Positions 1 through 8,297 of a DNA stretch of 64,000 bases are shown piece after piece. The stretch lies in assembly GCF_907177275.1 (NCBI RefSeq), contig NZ_CAJSLV010000013.1, positions 149,528 through 213,527 of the forward strand, written 5' to 3'. This DNA comes from Actinacidiphila cocklensis (GTDB lineage Bacteria; Actinomycetota; Actinomycetes; Streptomycetales; Streptomycetaceae). How positions within the stretch are numbered: position 1 is the stretch's first letter; each line of letters opens with the position of its first letter. The position numbers and the translations under genes were made by a program. The notes below the pieces were generated by a model, which saw nothing but the letters and a program-made list of their open reading frames with translations, was not told the DNA's origin and made no database searches.

Positions 1-898
1 GGTATATCACCGTCGCCTTGAGCACCCCGCTGTCCGCCTTGATCTCCTGCATCGCGTGCTTCGACCCCGCGCCGCCGACCATGAAGAACTCGCTGCGCCC
101 GGCCTGCTTGATGGCCGCCTCCACGCCGATGCCCTGGTCGTCGTCGTGGTTCCACACCGCGTCCAGCTTCGAGCGGGCCTGCAGCACGTTGCTCATCACC
201 TGCTGGCCGCTGTCCGCGGTGAACTGCGCGGCCTGCCGGATGCTCACCGAGAAGCCCGCCTTCGCCAGCGCCTCCTTGAAGCCCTGGCTGCGCTGCTTGG
301 TGAGGTCGAGGTTGTCGATACCGGCGATCTCGCCGATCACCGGCTTGCTGACACCCTTCGCCTTGAGGGTCTTGATGATGTACTGGGCGGCGTTGACGCC
401 CATGCCGTAGTTGTCGCCGCCGATCCAGGTGCGGTAGGCCAGCGAGTTGTCGAAGACCCGGTCGAGGTTGATCACCGGGATGCCCGCGTCCATCGCCTGG
501 GCGCCGATCGAGGTCAGCGCCTTGCCGTCGAAGGGCAGGATCACCAGCACGTCGACCTTCTTGTCGATCAGCGTCTGCACGGCGCTGATCTGCGCGTTGA
601 CGTCGTTGGTGCCCTCGGCGGGCTGGAAGCTGACGTCGGTGTACTGTCCCGCCTGCGCCTTGGCGTTCTTGGTGATCGCCGCCATCCAGCCGTGGTCGGC
701 GGCCGGCGCCGAGAAGCCTATGGTGACGTGCTTGCCCGGGGTGCTGCCCGACGCGGCGGTCGTCGCCTTCACGTTGGCCTTGTCCGCGTCGCCGTTGGAG
801 TTGCTGGTGCACGCCGAGAGCAGCAGACCGCTGCCCAGGGCGCCCGCGCCGAGCAGCATGCTTCTGCGTCCCATGGGCATGGGTCCGGTCTCTTTCAT
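1..898 (-). CDS. Sugar ABC transporter substrate-binding lipoprotein (partial, C-terminus off the window)
   Basis: Extracellular binding protein of a ribose/xylose-type ABC importer, family Peripla_BP_4. The start codon is the ATG ending at 898; a short charged N-terminus leads into a hydrophobic stretch and a lipobox LLLSAC, so the mature protein should be a membrane-anchored lipoprotein. Family landmarks follow: TIGFSAPAADHGW, then IDKKVDVLVILP, then PVINLDR. About 299 residues are visible and the reading frame runs off the left edge, so only the last few residues are missing compared with the usual length. It lies 68 bases downstream of the permease gene in the same direction, giving the order ATPase-permease-binding protein. 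The sugar cannot be told from the sequence. Confidence 0.9.
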   Translation of the reverse strand, partial: MKETGPMPMGRRSMLLGAGALGSGLLLSACTSNSNGDADKANVKATTAASGSTPGKHVTIGFSAPAADHGWMAAITKNAKAQAGQYTDVSFQPAEGTNDVNAQISAVQTLIDKKVDVLVILPFDGKALTSIGAQAMDAGIPVINLDRVFDNSLAYRTWIGGDNYGMGVNAAQYIIKTLKAKGVSKPVIGEIAGIDNLDLTKQRSQGFKEALAKAGFSVSIRQAAQFTADSGQQVMSNVLQARSKLDAVWNHDDDQGIGVEAAIKQAGRSEFFMVGGAGSKHAMQEIKADSGVLKATVIY

Positions 899-966
899 TC
901 GGGTGTTCCCTTTCGTCAGGGGTGGGGAGGCGGGGGAGCTGGAGGTGGAGCGGGTGGAGCCGCCGG

Positions 967-2058
967 TCAGGCGGGGGAGCGCGCGCCCCGGGTGCGCTGC
1001 AGCAGGACGGCGACCAGGATGATCAGCCCCTTGGCGATCTCCTGGATGTCCGTGGTCAGGTTGTTCAGCACGAAGATGTTGGTGATCGTGGTGAAGACCA
1101 GGACGCCGAGGATCGAGCCGAACAGCGACCCGCGGCCGCCGGCCAGCAGCGTGCCGCCGATGATCACCGCGGCGATGGAGTCCAGCTCGTAGAGGTTGCC
1201 GAGGTTGCTGGCGCCGCTGGTGGTGCGGGCGGTGAGCATCACCGCGGCCACCCCGCAGCACACCCCGGACAGCAGGTACAGCAGCATGGTGTGCCGCCGC
1301 ACCGCGATGCCGGCCAGCCGGGCGGCCTCCGGGTTGCCGCCGACCGCGAAGGTGCGCCGGCCGAAGGTCGTGCGGTTCAGCAGCAGCCAGCCCAGTACCA
1401 CGATCCCGGCCATCAGGTAGACCAGCAGCGGGATGCCGAGGAACTTGTCGGTCGCGATCCGGTTGAACGAGTCCACCGTGACCACCTGCGACTGCCGGTC
1501 CGACAGCCGCTCGGCGACACCGCGGGCCGAGGCCATCATGGCCAGCGTGGTGATGAAGGCGACGATCCTGCCGTACGCGATCAGGATGCCGTTGAGCAGT
1601 CCGACCGCCGAGCCCACGACCACCGCGGTGAAGAGCATCCCGCCGAGGCCGTACGACTGGGTGGCCACCGTGGTGCACCACACCGAGGCCACCGCGACGA
1701 TCGCGCCCACCGACAGGTCGATGCCGCCGCCGATGATGACGAACGTCTGGCCCACCGTGATGACGCCGATGACCGCCGCGCTGGTCAGGATGTTGACGAT
1801 GTTGTTGCTGGTCAGGAAGTTGTCCGAGGTCACGGTCCCCACCACGCCCAGCAGGACCAGCACCACCACCAGGCCGAGACTGTGCATCTGGTGCAGCGGG
1901 AACAGCCGGAGCAGCTGCTGCCGTCCGGACCCCGGCCGGCCGGGGTCGGGGCCCTCCTTCACCAGCGACGGCCTGGTCGCGACGTCGGCGCCCGACCGGG
2001 CCTGCGCGGGCAGCCCGGGGGCGTCCTCCGCGGGTCTCGGCGTCGTCTGGTCACTCAT
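967..2058 (-). CDS. Sugar ABC transporter permease (RbsC/XylH type)
   Basis: Integral membrane permease of the BPD_transp_2 family, 363 residues. A hydrophilic N-terminal extension of about 55 residues precedes the first membrane helix, longer than in RbsC of enteric bacteria but common in actinomycetes. About ten hydrophobic segments follow, with the family patterns GGIDLSVGAI and IIGGTLLAGGRGSLFGSILG near the C-terminus. Its ATG overlaps the stop codon of the upstream ATPase gene in an ATGA arrangement, which implies translational coupling. With the neighbouring ATPase and lipoprotein it forms one importer; pentoses or related sugars are typical of this family but the substrate is inferred only. 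Confidence 0.92.
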   Translation of the reverse strand: MSDQTTPRPAEDAPGLPAQARSGADVATRPSLVKEGPDPGRPGSGRQQLLRLFPLHQMHSLGLVVVLVLLGVVGTVTSDNFLTSNNIVNILTSAAVIGVITVGQTFVIIGGGIDLSVGAIVAVASVWCTTVATQSYGLGGMLFTAVVVGSAVGLLNGILIAYGRIVAFITTLAMMASARGVAERLSDRQSQVVTVDSFNRIATDKFLGIPLLVYLMAGIVVLGWLLLNRTTFGRRTFAVGGNPEAARLAGIAVRRHTMLLYLLSGVCCGVAAVMLTARTTSGASNLGNLYELDSIAAVIIGGTLLAGGRGSLFGSILGVLVFTTITNIFVLNNLTTDIQEIAKGLIILVAVLLQRTRGARSPA

Positions 2059-3563
2059 GCGCGGCTCTCTTCCATCACGAGGTCGAGTACGTGGGATTCC
2101 TTCAGTGAGGCCGCTTCGGCCTCATGGACGATCCGGCCCTCGCGCAGCACCAGCGCGCGGTCGGCGAGGCCGAGGACTTCCGGCACCTCGCTGGACACGA
2201 ACAGCACTGCCACCCCGGAGTCGGCCAACTCCCGTACCAGCGCGTACAGCTCGGCCCGCGCGCCGACGTCCACTCCCCGGGTGGGCTCGTCCAGCAGCAG
2301 CACCCGGCAGCCGCGCAGCAGCCAGCGGGCGAGCACCGCCTTCTGCTGGTTGCCGCCGGACAGCGTGCGGACCGGGCGCTGCGGGTCGGCCGGGCGCATG
2401 TCGAGCGCGGCGACCCGCTCGGCGGCCGCGGTCGCCTCCCGGCGCCGGTCCAGCCAGCCGAAGCGGGCGAAGCGGCCGAGCGAGGAGATGCTGACGTTGC
2501 GTACGACGCTGTCCTGGAGGAAGAGGGCCTGACTCTTGCGCTCCTCGGGCGCCAGGCCGACCCCCGCCCTGACCGCGGCGGTGACCCGGCCGGGCGGCAG
2601 CCGCCGCCCGTCGACCAGGACCGAGCCGGACGCCGGGCGCGTCGCACCGTAGACGGCGTGCAGGATCTCCGAGCGGCCGGAGCCGACCAGGCCCACCAGG
2701 CCGACGATCTCGCCGGCGTGGACGGTGAAGCTGACGTCCTCGAAGCTGCCGGGCTGCGTCAGGTGCTCCACCCGCAGCACCTCGTCGCGCTCCGGTACGC
2801 CGCCGGCCGCGCCGCGCTGCGGGAAGTCGTACGCGGTCTCGCGGCCGGTCATCAGCGCGACGAGCTGGGCGGTGGGGGTGTCGGCCGGCAGGCCGCCGGC
2901 CACCGTGCGGCCGTCCTTGAGCACGGTGACCCGGGTGCCGATGGCCCGGATCTCGGCCATGCGGTGCGAGATGTAGAGGACGGCCACGCCGGTGGCGGTC
3001 AGTTCGCCGATGACCCGGAAGAGGTTGGCGACCTCGTCCTGGGTGAGTACCGCTGACGGCTCGTCCATCACGATCAGCCGGGTGTCGTGCGACAGCGCCC
3101 TGGCCATGCTGACGATCTGCTGCTGGGCGGGGGACAGGCTGCCGACCTCGGTGCCCGGTGCGATCTCCGGGTGGCCGAGCGAGCGCAGCAGTTCGCGGGC
3201 GGCGGCGGCGGTCTCGCCGCGCCGGGTGAGGCCGAAGCGGGCGCGCTCGTGGCCGAGGAAGATGTTGTCGGCCACCGACAGGCCGTCCACCAGGTCGAGT
3301 TCCTGGTAGATGGTGGAGATCCCGTGCCGCATCGCCGCCGTCGGGCTGGGCAGCACCACCGGCTCGCCGTCCCAGGTCAGATCGCCGCTGTCCGGCTGGT
3401 GCGCGCCGGCCAACACCTTGATGAGGGTGGACTTTCCGGCGCCGTTCTGGCCCAGTAGACAGTGCACCTCTCCTGGCTCGACCTCCAGATCGACGCCGTC
3501 CAGTGCCTTGGCACCGGGAAATGCCTTGGTAATTCCCCGCATTCGAAGCAGAGGAGAACTCAC
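2055..3563 (-). CDS. Sugar ABC transporter ATP-binding protein (RbsA/XylG type)
   Basis: Double-cassette ATPase of a sugar importer. I place the start at the GTG ending at 3563 because an AAGGTGG ribosome-binding site lies just upstream and the protein then begins directly at the first cassette, giving 502 residues, the normal family length. Cassette 1 has a full Walker A (GQNGAGKST, residues 38-46) and Walker B (LIVMDEPSA) but a degenerate signature (LSPAQQQ). Cassette 2 has a degenerate P-loop (GLVGSGRSE) and a good signature (LSGGNQQ) with LLLDEPTRGVD. This asymmetry is typical of RbsA-like proteins. First gene of a leftward three-gene operon. Confidence 0.93.
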   Translation of the reverse strand: MSSPLLRMRGITKAFPGAKALDGVDLEVEPGEVHCLLGQNGAGKSTLIKVLAGAHQPDSGDLTWDGEPVVLPSPTAAMRHGISTIYQELDLVDGLSVADNIFLGHERARFGLTRRGETAAAARELLRSLGHPEIAPGTEVGSLSPAQQQIVSMARALSHDTRLIVMDEPSAVLTQDEVANLFRVIGELTATGVAVLYISHRMAEIRAIGTRVTVLKDGRTVAGGLPADTPTAQLVALMTGRETAYDFPQRGAAGGVPERDEVLRVEHLTQPGSFEDVSFTVHAGEIVGLVGLVGSGRSEILHAVYGATRPASGSVLVDGRRLPPGRVTAAVRAGVGLAPEERKSQALFLQDSVVRNVSISSLGRFARFGWLDRRREATAAAERVAALDMRPADPQRPVRTLSGGNQQKAVLARWLLRGCRVLLLDEPTRGVDVGARAELYALVRELADSGVAVLFVSSEVPEVLGLADRALVLREGRIVHEAEAASLKESHVLDLVMEESRA

Positions 3564-3614
3564 ATTGCCACCTTGGGAGGGGAGAACTGTGCGTGCCGAT
3601 TGAGACACAAAGCG

Positions 3615-3639
3615 TTCGTTCGTCAGTTCAGCGAACAAA
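3615..3639. promoter_or_regulatory. Inverted repeat upstream of the sugar ABC operon, probable operator
   Basis: The sequence TTCGTTCG, a 9-base spacer, then CGAACAAA forms an inverted repeat with 7 of 8 paired positions, 52 bases upstream of the GTG start of the ATPase gene. Its place and size suit a ROK- or LacI-family sugar regulator, but no such regulator gene is next to the operon in this window. Function is inferred from position and symmetry. Confidence 0.4.
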
Positions 3640-3791
3640 CTAATAAGCGGCGAGGGGGAGGGCAAGAGCGGGGACGGCACCAGTTTGGAAACCTGACGGC
3701 ACCTCACCGGCGCCGCGGCGGCCGTGCGGGCCGCCGGTCGCGCGGCGGGGCCGGCTCGCGGGCCGATCGGTGCGGCGGGAAGGTCTACGGT

Positions 3792-3811
3792 GTATAGTTT
3801 ACGCTGTATAC
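3792..3811. promoter_or_regulatory. GTATA-N10-TATAC palindrome in the promoter of the alpha/beta hydrolase gene
   Basis: A 20-base element with arms GTATA and TATAC lies 34 bases upstream of the hydrolase ATG. The same stretch also reads as a TGTATA direct repeat with 14-base period, and TATAGT inside it would serve as a -10 box. A TetR- or PadR-type repressor site covering the promoter is the simplest reading; the regulator is not identifiable. Confidence 0.35.
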
Positions 3812-3844
3812 CAACGCTGGAGCCGACAGACGGGGTCGACGACG

Positions 3845-4693
3845 ATGACAACCGAGACGATCGAGCTTTCGGCCGGGACCATCGACTACCAGGACACCGG
3901 CGGCGACGGCCCGGTGGTCGTGCTGCTGCACGGCCTGCTGATGGACGCGACGCTGTGGGACGCCGTGACCGGGGAACTGCGCGCCGGGCACCGCGTCGTG
4001 GCGCCGACGCTGCCGATGGGCGCGCACGCCCGCCCGATGCGTGACGACGCGGACCTCTCGCCCAGGGCGCTGGCCCGGCTGGTGGGGGAGTTCCTGGAGC
4101 GCCTCGACCTGCGGGACGTCACGCTGGTGGGCAACGACACCGGTGGTGCGCTGGTGCAGTTGCTGATCGCGGAGGGTGCCGCGCGGGTCGGCTCGGTCGT
4201 GCTGGCGTCCTGCGACGCCTACGACAACTTCCCGCCCGGGCTGACCGGGAAGACCGTCGTCATGACCGGCAAGCTGCCGCCCGCGCTGTTCGGCCTGTTC
4301 ATGCAGCAGATGCGGGTCAAGCCGGTGCGGCGGCTGCCGATCGCCTTCGGCTGGCTGACCAAGCGCGGCGACGCGGTCACCGCGCGCTGGATGCGGCCGA
4401 TCCTGTCCCAGCCGGGGGTCAGGCGGGACACGGTCAAGGTGCTCCGGGGGATCGCGGCGGACCGGCAGGTCCTGGAGCTGGCGGCGGAGTCGCTGGCCGG
4501 CTTCGACCGCCCGGCCCGGGTCGTGTGGGCAGAAGGGGACCGTGTCATGCCCCCCGCCCACGGCCGGCGGCTCGCCGCCGCCCTTCCCCGGGCGCAGCTC
4601 GTCGTCGTGCCCGACAGCTACACCCTGCTCCCCCTGGACCAGCCCGCGGCGCTCGCGGCGGCCATCGGGGAGGCGGCGTCCTCCACCACCTGA
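3845..4693 (+). CDS. Alpha/beta hydrolase, haloalkane-dehalogenase-like
   Basis: Cytoplasmic alpha/beta hydrolase of 282 residues. I use the ATG at 3845 rather than an earlier in-frame start, because the upstream codons cover the promoter palindrome. Oxyanion region LLHGLLMD is near residue 30. The nucleophile elbow is GNDTGG with Asp at residue 98, as in haloalkane dehalogenases and epoxide hydrolases, not the Ser of esterases. The C-terminal segment reads VPDSYTLLPLDQP: where the catalytic His is usually found (GH before the DQP motif) there is Tyr-Thr, so the classical triad seems incomplete. This substitution may be a subfamily trait. The substrate is unknown. It ends 31 bases from the convergent ferritin-like gene. 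Confidence 0.85.
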   Translation: MTTETIELSAGTIDYQDTGGDGPVVVLLHGLLMDATLWDAVTGELRAGHRVVAPTLPMGAHARPMRDDADLSPRALARLVGEFLERLDLRDVTLVGNDTGGALVQLLIAEGAARVGSVVLASCDAYDNFPPGLTGKTVVMTGKLPPALFGLFMQQMRVKPVRRLPIAFGWLTKRGDAVTARWMRPILSQPGVRRDTVKVLRGIAADRQVLELAAESLAGFDRPARVVWAEGDRVMPPAHGRRLAAALPRAQLVVVPDSYTLLPLDQPAALAAAIGEAASSTT

Positions 4694-4724
4694 CCACGGG
4701 CGGCGCAGGACACCGGACGGGCTG

Positions 4725-5537
4725 TCAGGTCGTCGCCTCGGCCGCGACCGGGCCGCCGCCGAGGGCGTTGCGGCGGGCCGGCATCGTCAGGGACGTCATC
4801 CGCCGCCGGCCCGCGACCCGCTCGTACGCGTAGACCGCCCGGATACCCGCGCGAAGCGTCGCCGACTTGGCGGCGGACCAGTGCAGCAGCTCGCCCATGT
4901 GGGCCATCACCGCGAGGCTGACCTCGCGGTACACGCGGATCTCGGCCAGCGCGCACTCGTGCAGCGTGCGGTGGATCAGCCGCCCGTGCCCGGCCGCGGC
5001 GAGCCGCAGCAACTCCTCGTGGCAGTACGCCAGGTGGTTGTCCTCGTCCCGGGCGATCTGCCGGACCGCCCGGCCGATCTCGGGGTGGTCGCCGAAGTGC
5101 TTGAGCAGCAGCGCCATCTGCTCCGAGGCCCGCTGCTCGGTCACCCGGCTGTGCGCCAGATACGTGACGATGTCCTGCTCGCTGAGCGGCTGGTCCTTGC
5201 GCAGCCGGGAGTGGGCGAGCCCGATCCCGGCGTGCTCCAGCAGCATCGTGTAGTCGGTGTCCGCGGGGACCGGCGCCGGATCGAGGCCGCGCCCGTGCAT
5301 CAGGCCGTTGAAGATCCGCCCGTGCTTGTCCTCGTCCGCGCCGTGGCGGGCGATCTTGGGGGCAAGCTCGGCCAGGCCCGGCGGCACCAGGGCCGCGATT
5401 CTGCCGTTCTCCCAGCCGCCCTGCGTCTCGCCGCTCGCGGCGATGGAGCAGAAGAGCCGAAAGGACTCGTCGTTGTCCAGGATCTCCGTGAAAAGGCCGC
5501 GCGCCGACAGCACCACGCCTCTCCTCTCGCCGTCCAC
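4725..5537 (-). CDS. Ferritin-like (diiron four-helix) protein of unknown function
   Basis: A 270-residue protein, largely helical. Two iron-ligand-like motifs are visible: DEDKH in the first half and a second EDNH within RDEDNHLAYCHEEL, spaced as in ferritin-like four-helix bundles where Glu/Asp-x-x-His pairs hold a dinuclear metal site. No signal peptide or membrane segment is present, so it should act in the cytoplasm. The C-terminal 30 residues are basic and Ala/Gly-rich and probably disordered. It stands alone, converging with the hydrolase gene on one side and following an SDR gene on the other. Metal binding is inferred from the motifs; the reaction is not known. Confidence 0.75.
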   Translation of the reverse strand: MDGERRGVVLSARGLFTEILDNDESFRLFCSIAASGETQGGWENGRIAALVPPGLAELAPKIARHGADEDKHGRIFNGLMHGRGLDPAPVPADTDYTMLLEHAGIGLAHSRLRKDQPLSEQDIVTYLAHSRVTEQRASEQMALLLKHFGDHPEIGRAVRQIARDEDNHLAYCHEELLRLAAAGHGRLIHRTLHECALAEIRVYREVSLAVMAHMGELLHWSAAKSATLRAGIRAVYAYERVAGRRRMTSLTMPARRNALGGGPVAAEATT

Positions 5538-5642
5538 CGGGTGTCACGACGAGTCAATGGCGGTGCCGTGGCGCCCGCAACCGGAGAGCGCCGCGGCTCG
5601 GCCGTCCGGAGGAGGAGGTGCCGCGTCCCGGCGGGGGAGCCG

Positions 5643-7187
5643 TCAGCGAACGGCCCCGTGGAGGTCCCGGCCGTTCGCCGTACGGGCCGCCGCGCGGGCG
5701 ATGTTGCGGGTCATGCCGCCGAAGACGGCGGCGTGGAAGGGGGAGACGGCCCACCAGTAGGCGTGGCCGAGCAGGCCGCGGGGGTGGAAGAGCGCGCGCT
5801 GGCGGTAGCGGGTGCGGCCGCCGGGGTCGCGGTCCACCGACATCTCCAGCCACGCCAGGCCCGGCAGCCGCATCTCCGCGCGCAGCCGCAGCAGCCGGCC
5901 GGGCTCGATCTCCTCGACCCGCCAGAAGTCCAGCGAGTCGCCGACCCGCAGCCGCGTCGCGTCACGGCGGCCCCTGCGCAGCCCGACTCCGCCGGCCAGC
6001 CGGTCGAGCAGCCCGCGCACCGTCCAGGCCAGCGGGAAGGAGTACCAGCCGTTCTCGCCTCCGATGCCCTCGACCACCCGCCACAGCTCGGCCGGGCTCG
6101 CCTCGACCACGGTCTGCCGGCGGTCGGTGTAGAGGCTGCCGCCCGCCCAGTCCGGGTCGGTGGGAAGCGGGTCGCTGGGGGCGCCGGGCACCGCGGCCGA
6201 CGACCAGCGGGTGCTGACCTGGGCGTCCTGCACCCGGCGCAGCGCCAGCGACAGCGCCTTGTTCACCCCGATGGGCGTGCCCGGCGGGTCGGGCACCAGG
6301 CCCGCGATGTCGTGCTCGGCGCAGACGACCTCGTGCCGCAACGATTCGGCCAGCGGTTTGGCGACCGCCGCCGGCACCGGGGTGACCAGCCCGATCCAGT
6401 GGCTGGACAGCCGCGGGGTCAGGACGGGCACGGGCACGATGATCCGCCGCGGCAGCCCGGCCACCGCCGCGTAACGCTGCATCAGCTCCCGGTAGGTGAT
6501 CACGTCCGGGCCGCCGATGTCGAAGGTGCGGCTGACGTCGTCCGGCATGGTGGCGCTGCCGACCAGGTAGCGCAGCACGTCCCGTACCGCGATCGGCTGC
6601 ATCCGGGTCGCCACCCAGCGCGGTGTGACCATCGCCGGCAGCCGTTCGGTGAGATACCGCAGCATCTCGAAGGACGCGGAGCCCGAACCGATGATGACCG
6701 CGGCCCGCAGCACCGTGGCCGGCACCCCCGACTCCAGCAGGATGCGGCCCACCTCGGCGCGCGAGCGCAGGTGCGGCGACAGGTCCCGCGCGGGCACCCC
6801 GTGCGGGGTCAGGCCGCCGAGGTAGACGATCCGCCGCACCCCCGCCGCCCGTGCCTGCTCGCCGAAGACCCGGGCCGCCATCCGGTCGGTCTGCTCGAAG
6901 TCGCTGCCGGTGCCCAGCGCGTGCACCAGGTAGTAGGCGACGTCGATGCCGCGCAGCGCGTCGCGTACCGACGCCTCGTCCGTCACGTCGCCTGCGACCA
7001 CCTCGGTCCGGCCCACCCAGGGGTGGTCGCGCAGCTTGACCGGGGTGCGGGCCAGGCAGCGCACCCGGTGCCCGGCGTCGAGCAGTTCCGGTACGAGGCG
7101 GCCGCCGATGTAGCCGGTCGCCCCGGTGACCAGGCAGTGCAGCCCGGAATTCCCCGATCGGTCCTGCGGCTCCGCCTGGCTGTCCAC
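5643..7187 (-). CDS. NAD(P)-binding SDR fused to a DUF2867 domain
   Basis: The N-terminal half is an atypical short-chain dehydrogenase with the Rossmann motif TGATGYIGGRL, a VVAGDVTD segment and YYLVHALG, similar to NmrA/complex-I-like SDRs. The C-terminal 150-170 residues match the DUF2867 type (W..F..W..L...GG pattern, then DSLDFWRVEEIEPGRLLRL). This two-domain layout is known in actinomycetes, where the annotation is usually only 'SDR family oxidoreductase'. I choose the GTG ending at 7187 (514 residues) because GAGGG lies upstream of it; a longer reading from 7253 lacks a ribosome-binding site. Ligand and reaction are unknown. Confidence 0.82.
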   Translation of the reverse strand: MDSQAEPQDRSGNSGLHCLVTGATGYIGGRLVPELLDAGHRVRCLARTPVKLRDHPWVGRTEVVAGDVTDEASVRDALRGIDVAYYLVHALGTGSDFEQTDRMAARVFGEQARAAGVRRIVYLGGLTPHGVPARDLSPHLRSRAEVGRILLESGVPATVLRAAVIIGSGSASFEMLRYLTERLPAMVTPRWVATRMQPIAVRDVLRYLVGSATMPDDVSRTFDIGGPDVITYRELMQRYAAVAGLPRRIIVPVPVLTPRLSSHWIGLVTPVPAAVAKPLAESLRHEVVCAEHDIAGLVPDPPGTPIGVNKALSLALRRVQDAQVSTRWSSAAVPGAPSDPLPTDPDWAGGSLYTDRRQTVVEASPAELWRVVEGIGGENGWYSFPLAWTVRGLLDRLAGGVGLRRGRRDATRLRVGDSLDFWRVEEIEPGRLLRLRAEMRLPGLAWLEMSVDRDPGGRTRYRQRALFHPRGLLGHAYWWAVSPFHAAVFGGMTRNIARAAARTANGRDLHGAVR

Positions 7188-7313
7188 GTCGGCACCCTCT
7201 GCTCGGCCTGCCCGGCCGGCTCGCCGGCGGTCCTTCACGACCCAGCACACCACGGACGGCTCCCGTCCGCGGCCGCGCCGGGGCAGAGATCACCCGAAGC
7301 GCCCAACGGCGGC

Positions 7314-7339
7314 GGGCGGGCCGGACCTCCGGCCCGCCC
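7314..7339. terminator. Rho-independent-type hairpin after the roadblock cluster
   Basis: GGGCGGGCCGGA and TCCGGCCCGCCC pair perfectly over 12 bases with a 2-base centre, 7 bases beyond the stop codon of the last roadblock gene. It lacks a T-run, as is normal in streptomycetes. Confidence 0.65.
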
Positions 7340-7345
7340 CGCGGG

Positions 7346-7720
7346 TCAGACCTCCAGGTCGTTCTCGATGGACTTGAGCTGGTGGCGGGCCATCGCCAGG
7401 TTCGCCCGGCCGCGGTCGAGCGCCAGGTAGAGGAAGAGGCCGGACTTGCCGCGGCCGCGGAGCAGCCGGATCAGGTGGTACTGCCCGCCCAGGGTGATCA
7501 GGATGTCCTCGATCTCGTCCTTGAGCCCGAGCAGCTCCATCGTGCGGGCCTTGGCGCGGACGACGTCGGTGTTGCCGGCGGCGGCGACGGACAGGTCGAG
7601 GTCCTTGCCGCCGCCGAGGGTGCCCAGCGCCATGCCGCTGGTGTAGTCGACGAGCGCCACGCCGATGACGCCCTCGATGGAGGTCATCGCGTCCTTGAGC
7701 GCGGTTTCGGTGTTGGCCAT
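7346..7720 (-). CDS. Roadblock/LC7 domain protein (third of three)
   Basis: A 124-residue, single-domain roadblock/LC7 protein (MglB-like fold), cytoplasmic. It starts MANTETALKD and has the family pattern: an N-terminal helix, then GVALVDYTSGMALGTLGG, a central helix, and the strand QYHLIRLL ending with FLYLALDR. In actinomycetes such proteins accompany small GTPases and histidine kinases of conservons, where they regulate nucleotide exchange or hydrolysis. No GTPase or kinase gene is adjacent here. It is the last gene of a leftward cluster, 128 bases after the second roadblock gene, and a strong terminator hairpin follows. Confidence 0.88.
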   Translation of the reverse strand: MANTETALKDAMTSIEGVIGVALVDYTSGMALGTLGGGKDLDLSVAAAGNTDVVRAKARTMELLGLKDEIEDILITLGGQYHLIRLLRGRGKSGLFLYLALDRGRANLAMARHQLKSIENDLEV

Positions 7721-7848
7721 GATCTTCGTGCTTCCCTTCGACGGTGTGTTCCGGTGGGTGCGGGGGGATGGTGATGAGGTCGGTTCCTTCGCGGGGTCCT
7801 GCGCGCGGCTCCTTGCGCGGCCGGCCCGCGGCCTGGGCGGCTGGTCGG

Positions 7849-8250
7849 TCATCGCGCACCGCCGCCCTCCGGCGCCGCGGGAGCGGCGCCGAGCAGCTCG
7901 GCCAGCCGGGCACCGCTGCGGCGGGCCTCCAGGTGCAGCCGGCCGACGTTGGCGCGCGGCCCTGCGAGCACCGCGAGCACCGCGTCCCGCCCTGCCGCGT
8001 GCAGCACGACGCAGCCGGAGTCGCAGCGGACCAGCAGCTCGCGCATCGACTGCTGGCCCGCGCTGTCGGCGAGCCGCAGGCCCACGCCCAGCGCGGCGGC
8101 GGTCAGCGCCGCGAAGCCCTCGGCCTGCACTCCCGGGGCGTCGGCGGCCAGCAGCAGGCCGTCGGTGGTGGCCGCGATCGCCCCGGTCACCTCCGGCAAC
8201 CGCGCCCGCAGCCCTTCCAACTCGGTACGTATAGCGGCTTCGTGCACCAT
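7849..8250 (-). CDS. Roadblock/LC7 domain protein (second of three)
   Basis: A 133-residue roadblock/LC7 protein. A very good ribosome-binding site, AGGAGGTCG, precedes the ATG ending at 8250. It shows TGAIAATTDGLLLAAD in the first strands, a QSMRELLVR central region and CVVLHAAGRDAVLAVLAG at the second half. It differs clearly from its two relatives in the cluster, so the three are old paralogues rather than recent copies. The family dimerises, and mixed dimers between the cluster members are conceivable. Cytoplasmic; partner unknown. Confidence 0.85.
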   Translation of the reverse strand: MVHEAAIRTELEGLRARLPEVTGAIAATTDGLLLAADAPGVQAEGFAALTAAALGVGLRLADSAGQQSMRELLVRCDSGCVVLHAAGRDAVLAVLAGPRANVGRLHLEARRSGARLAELLGAAPAAPEGGGAR

Positions 8251-8297
8251 CGACCTCCTCCGCTCGGCACGCAGCGCGTGCCGCTGCAACGCCCGCC

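Noticed and set aside
4542..7430. A 962-codon plus-strand frame over the ferritin-like and SDR genes
   Set aside because: Antisense to two recognisable proteins; Arg/Gln/His-rich peptide lacking domains.
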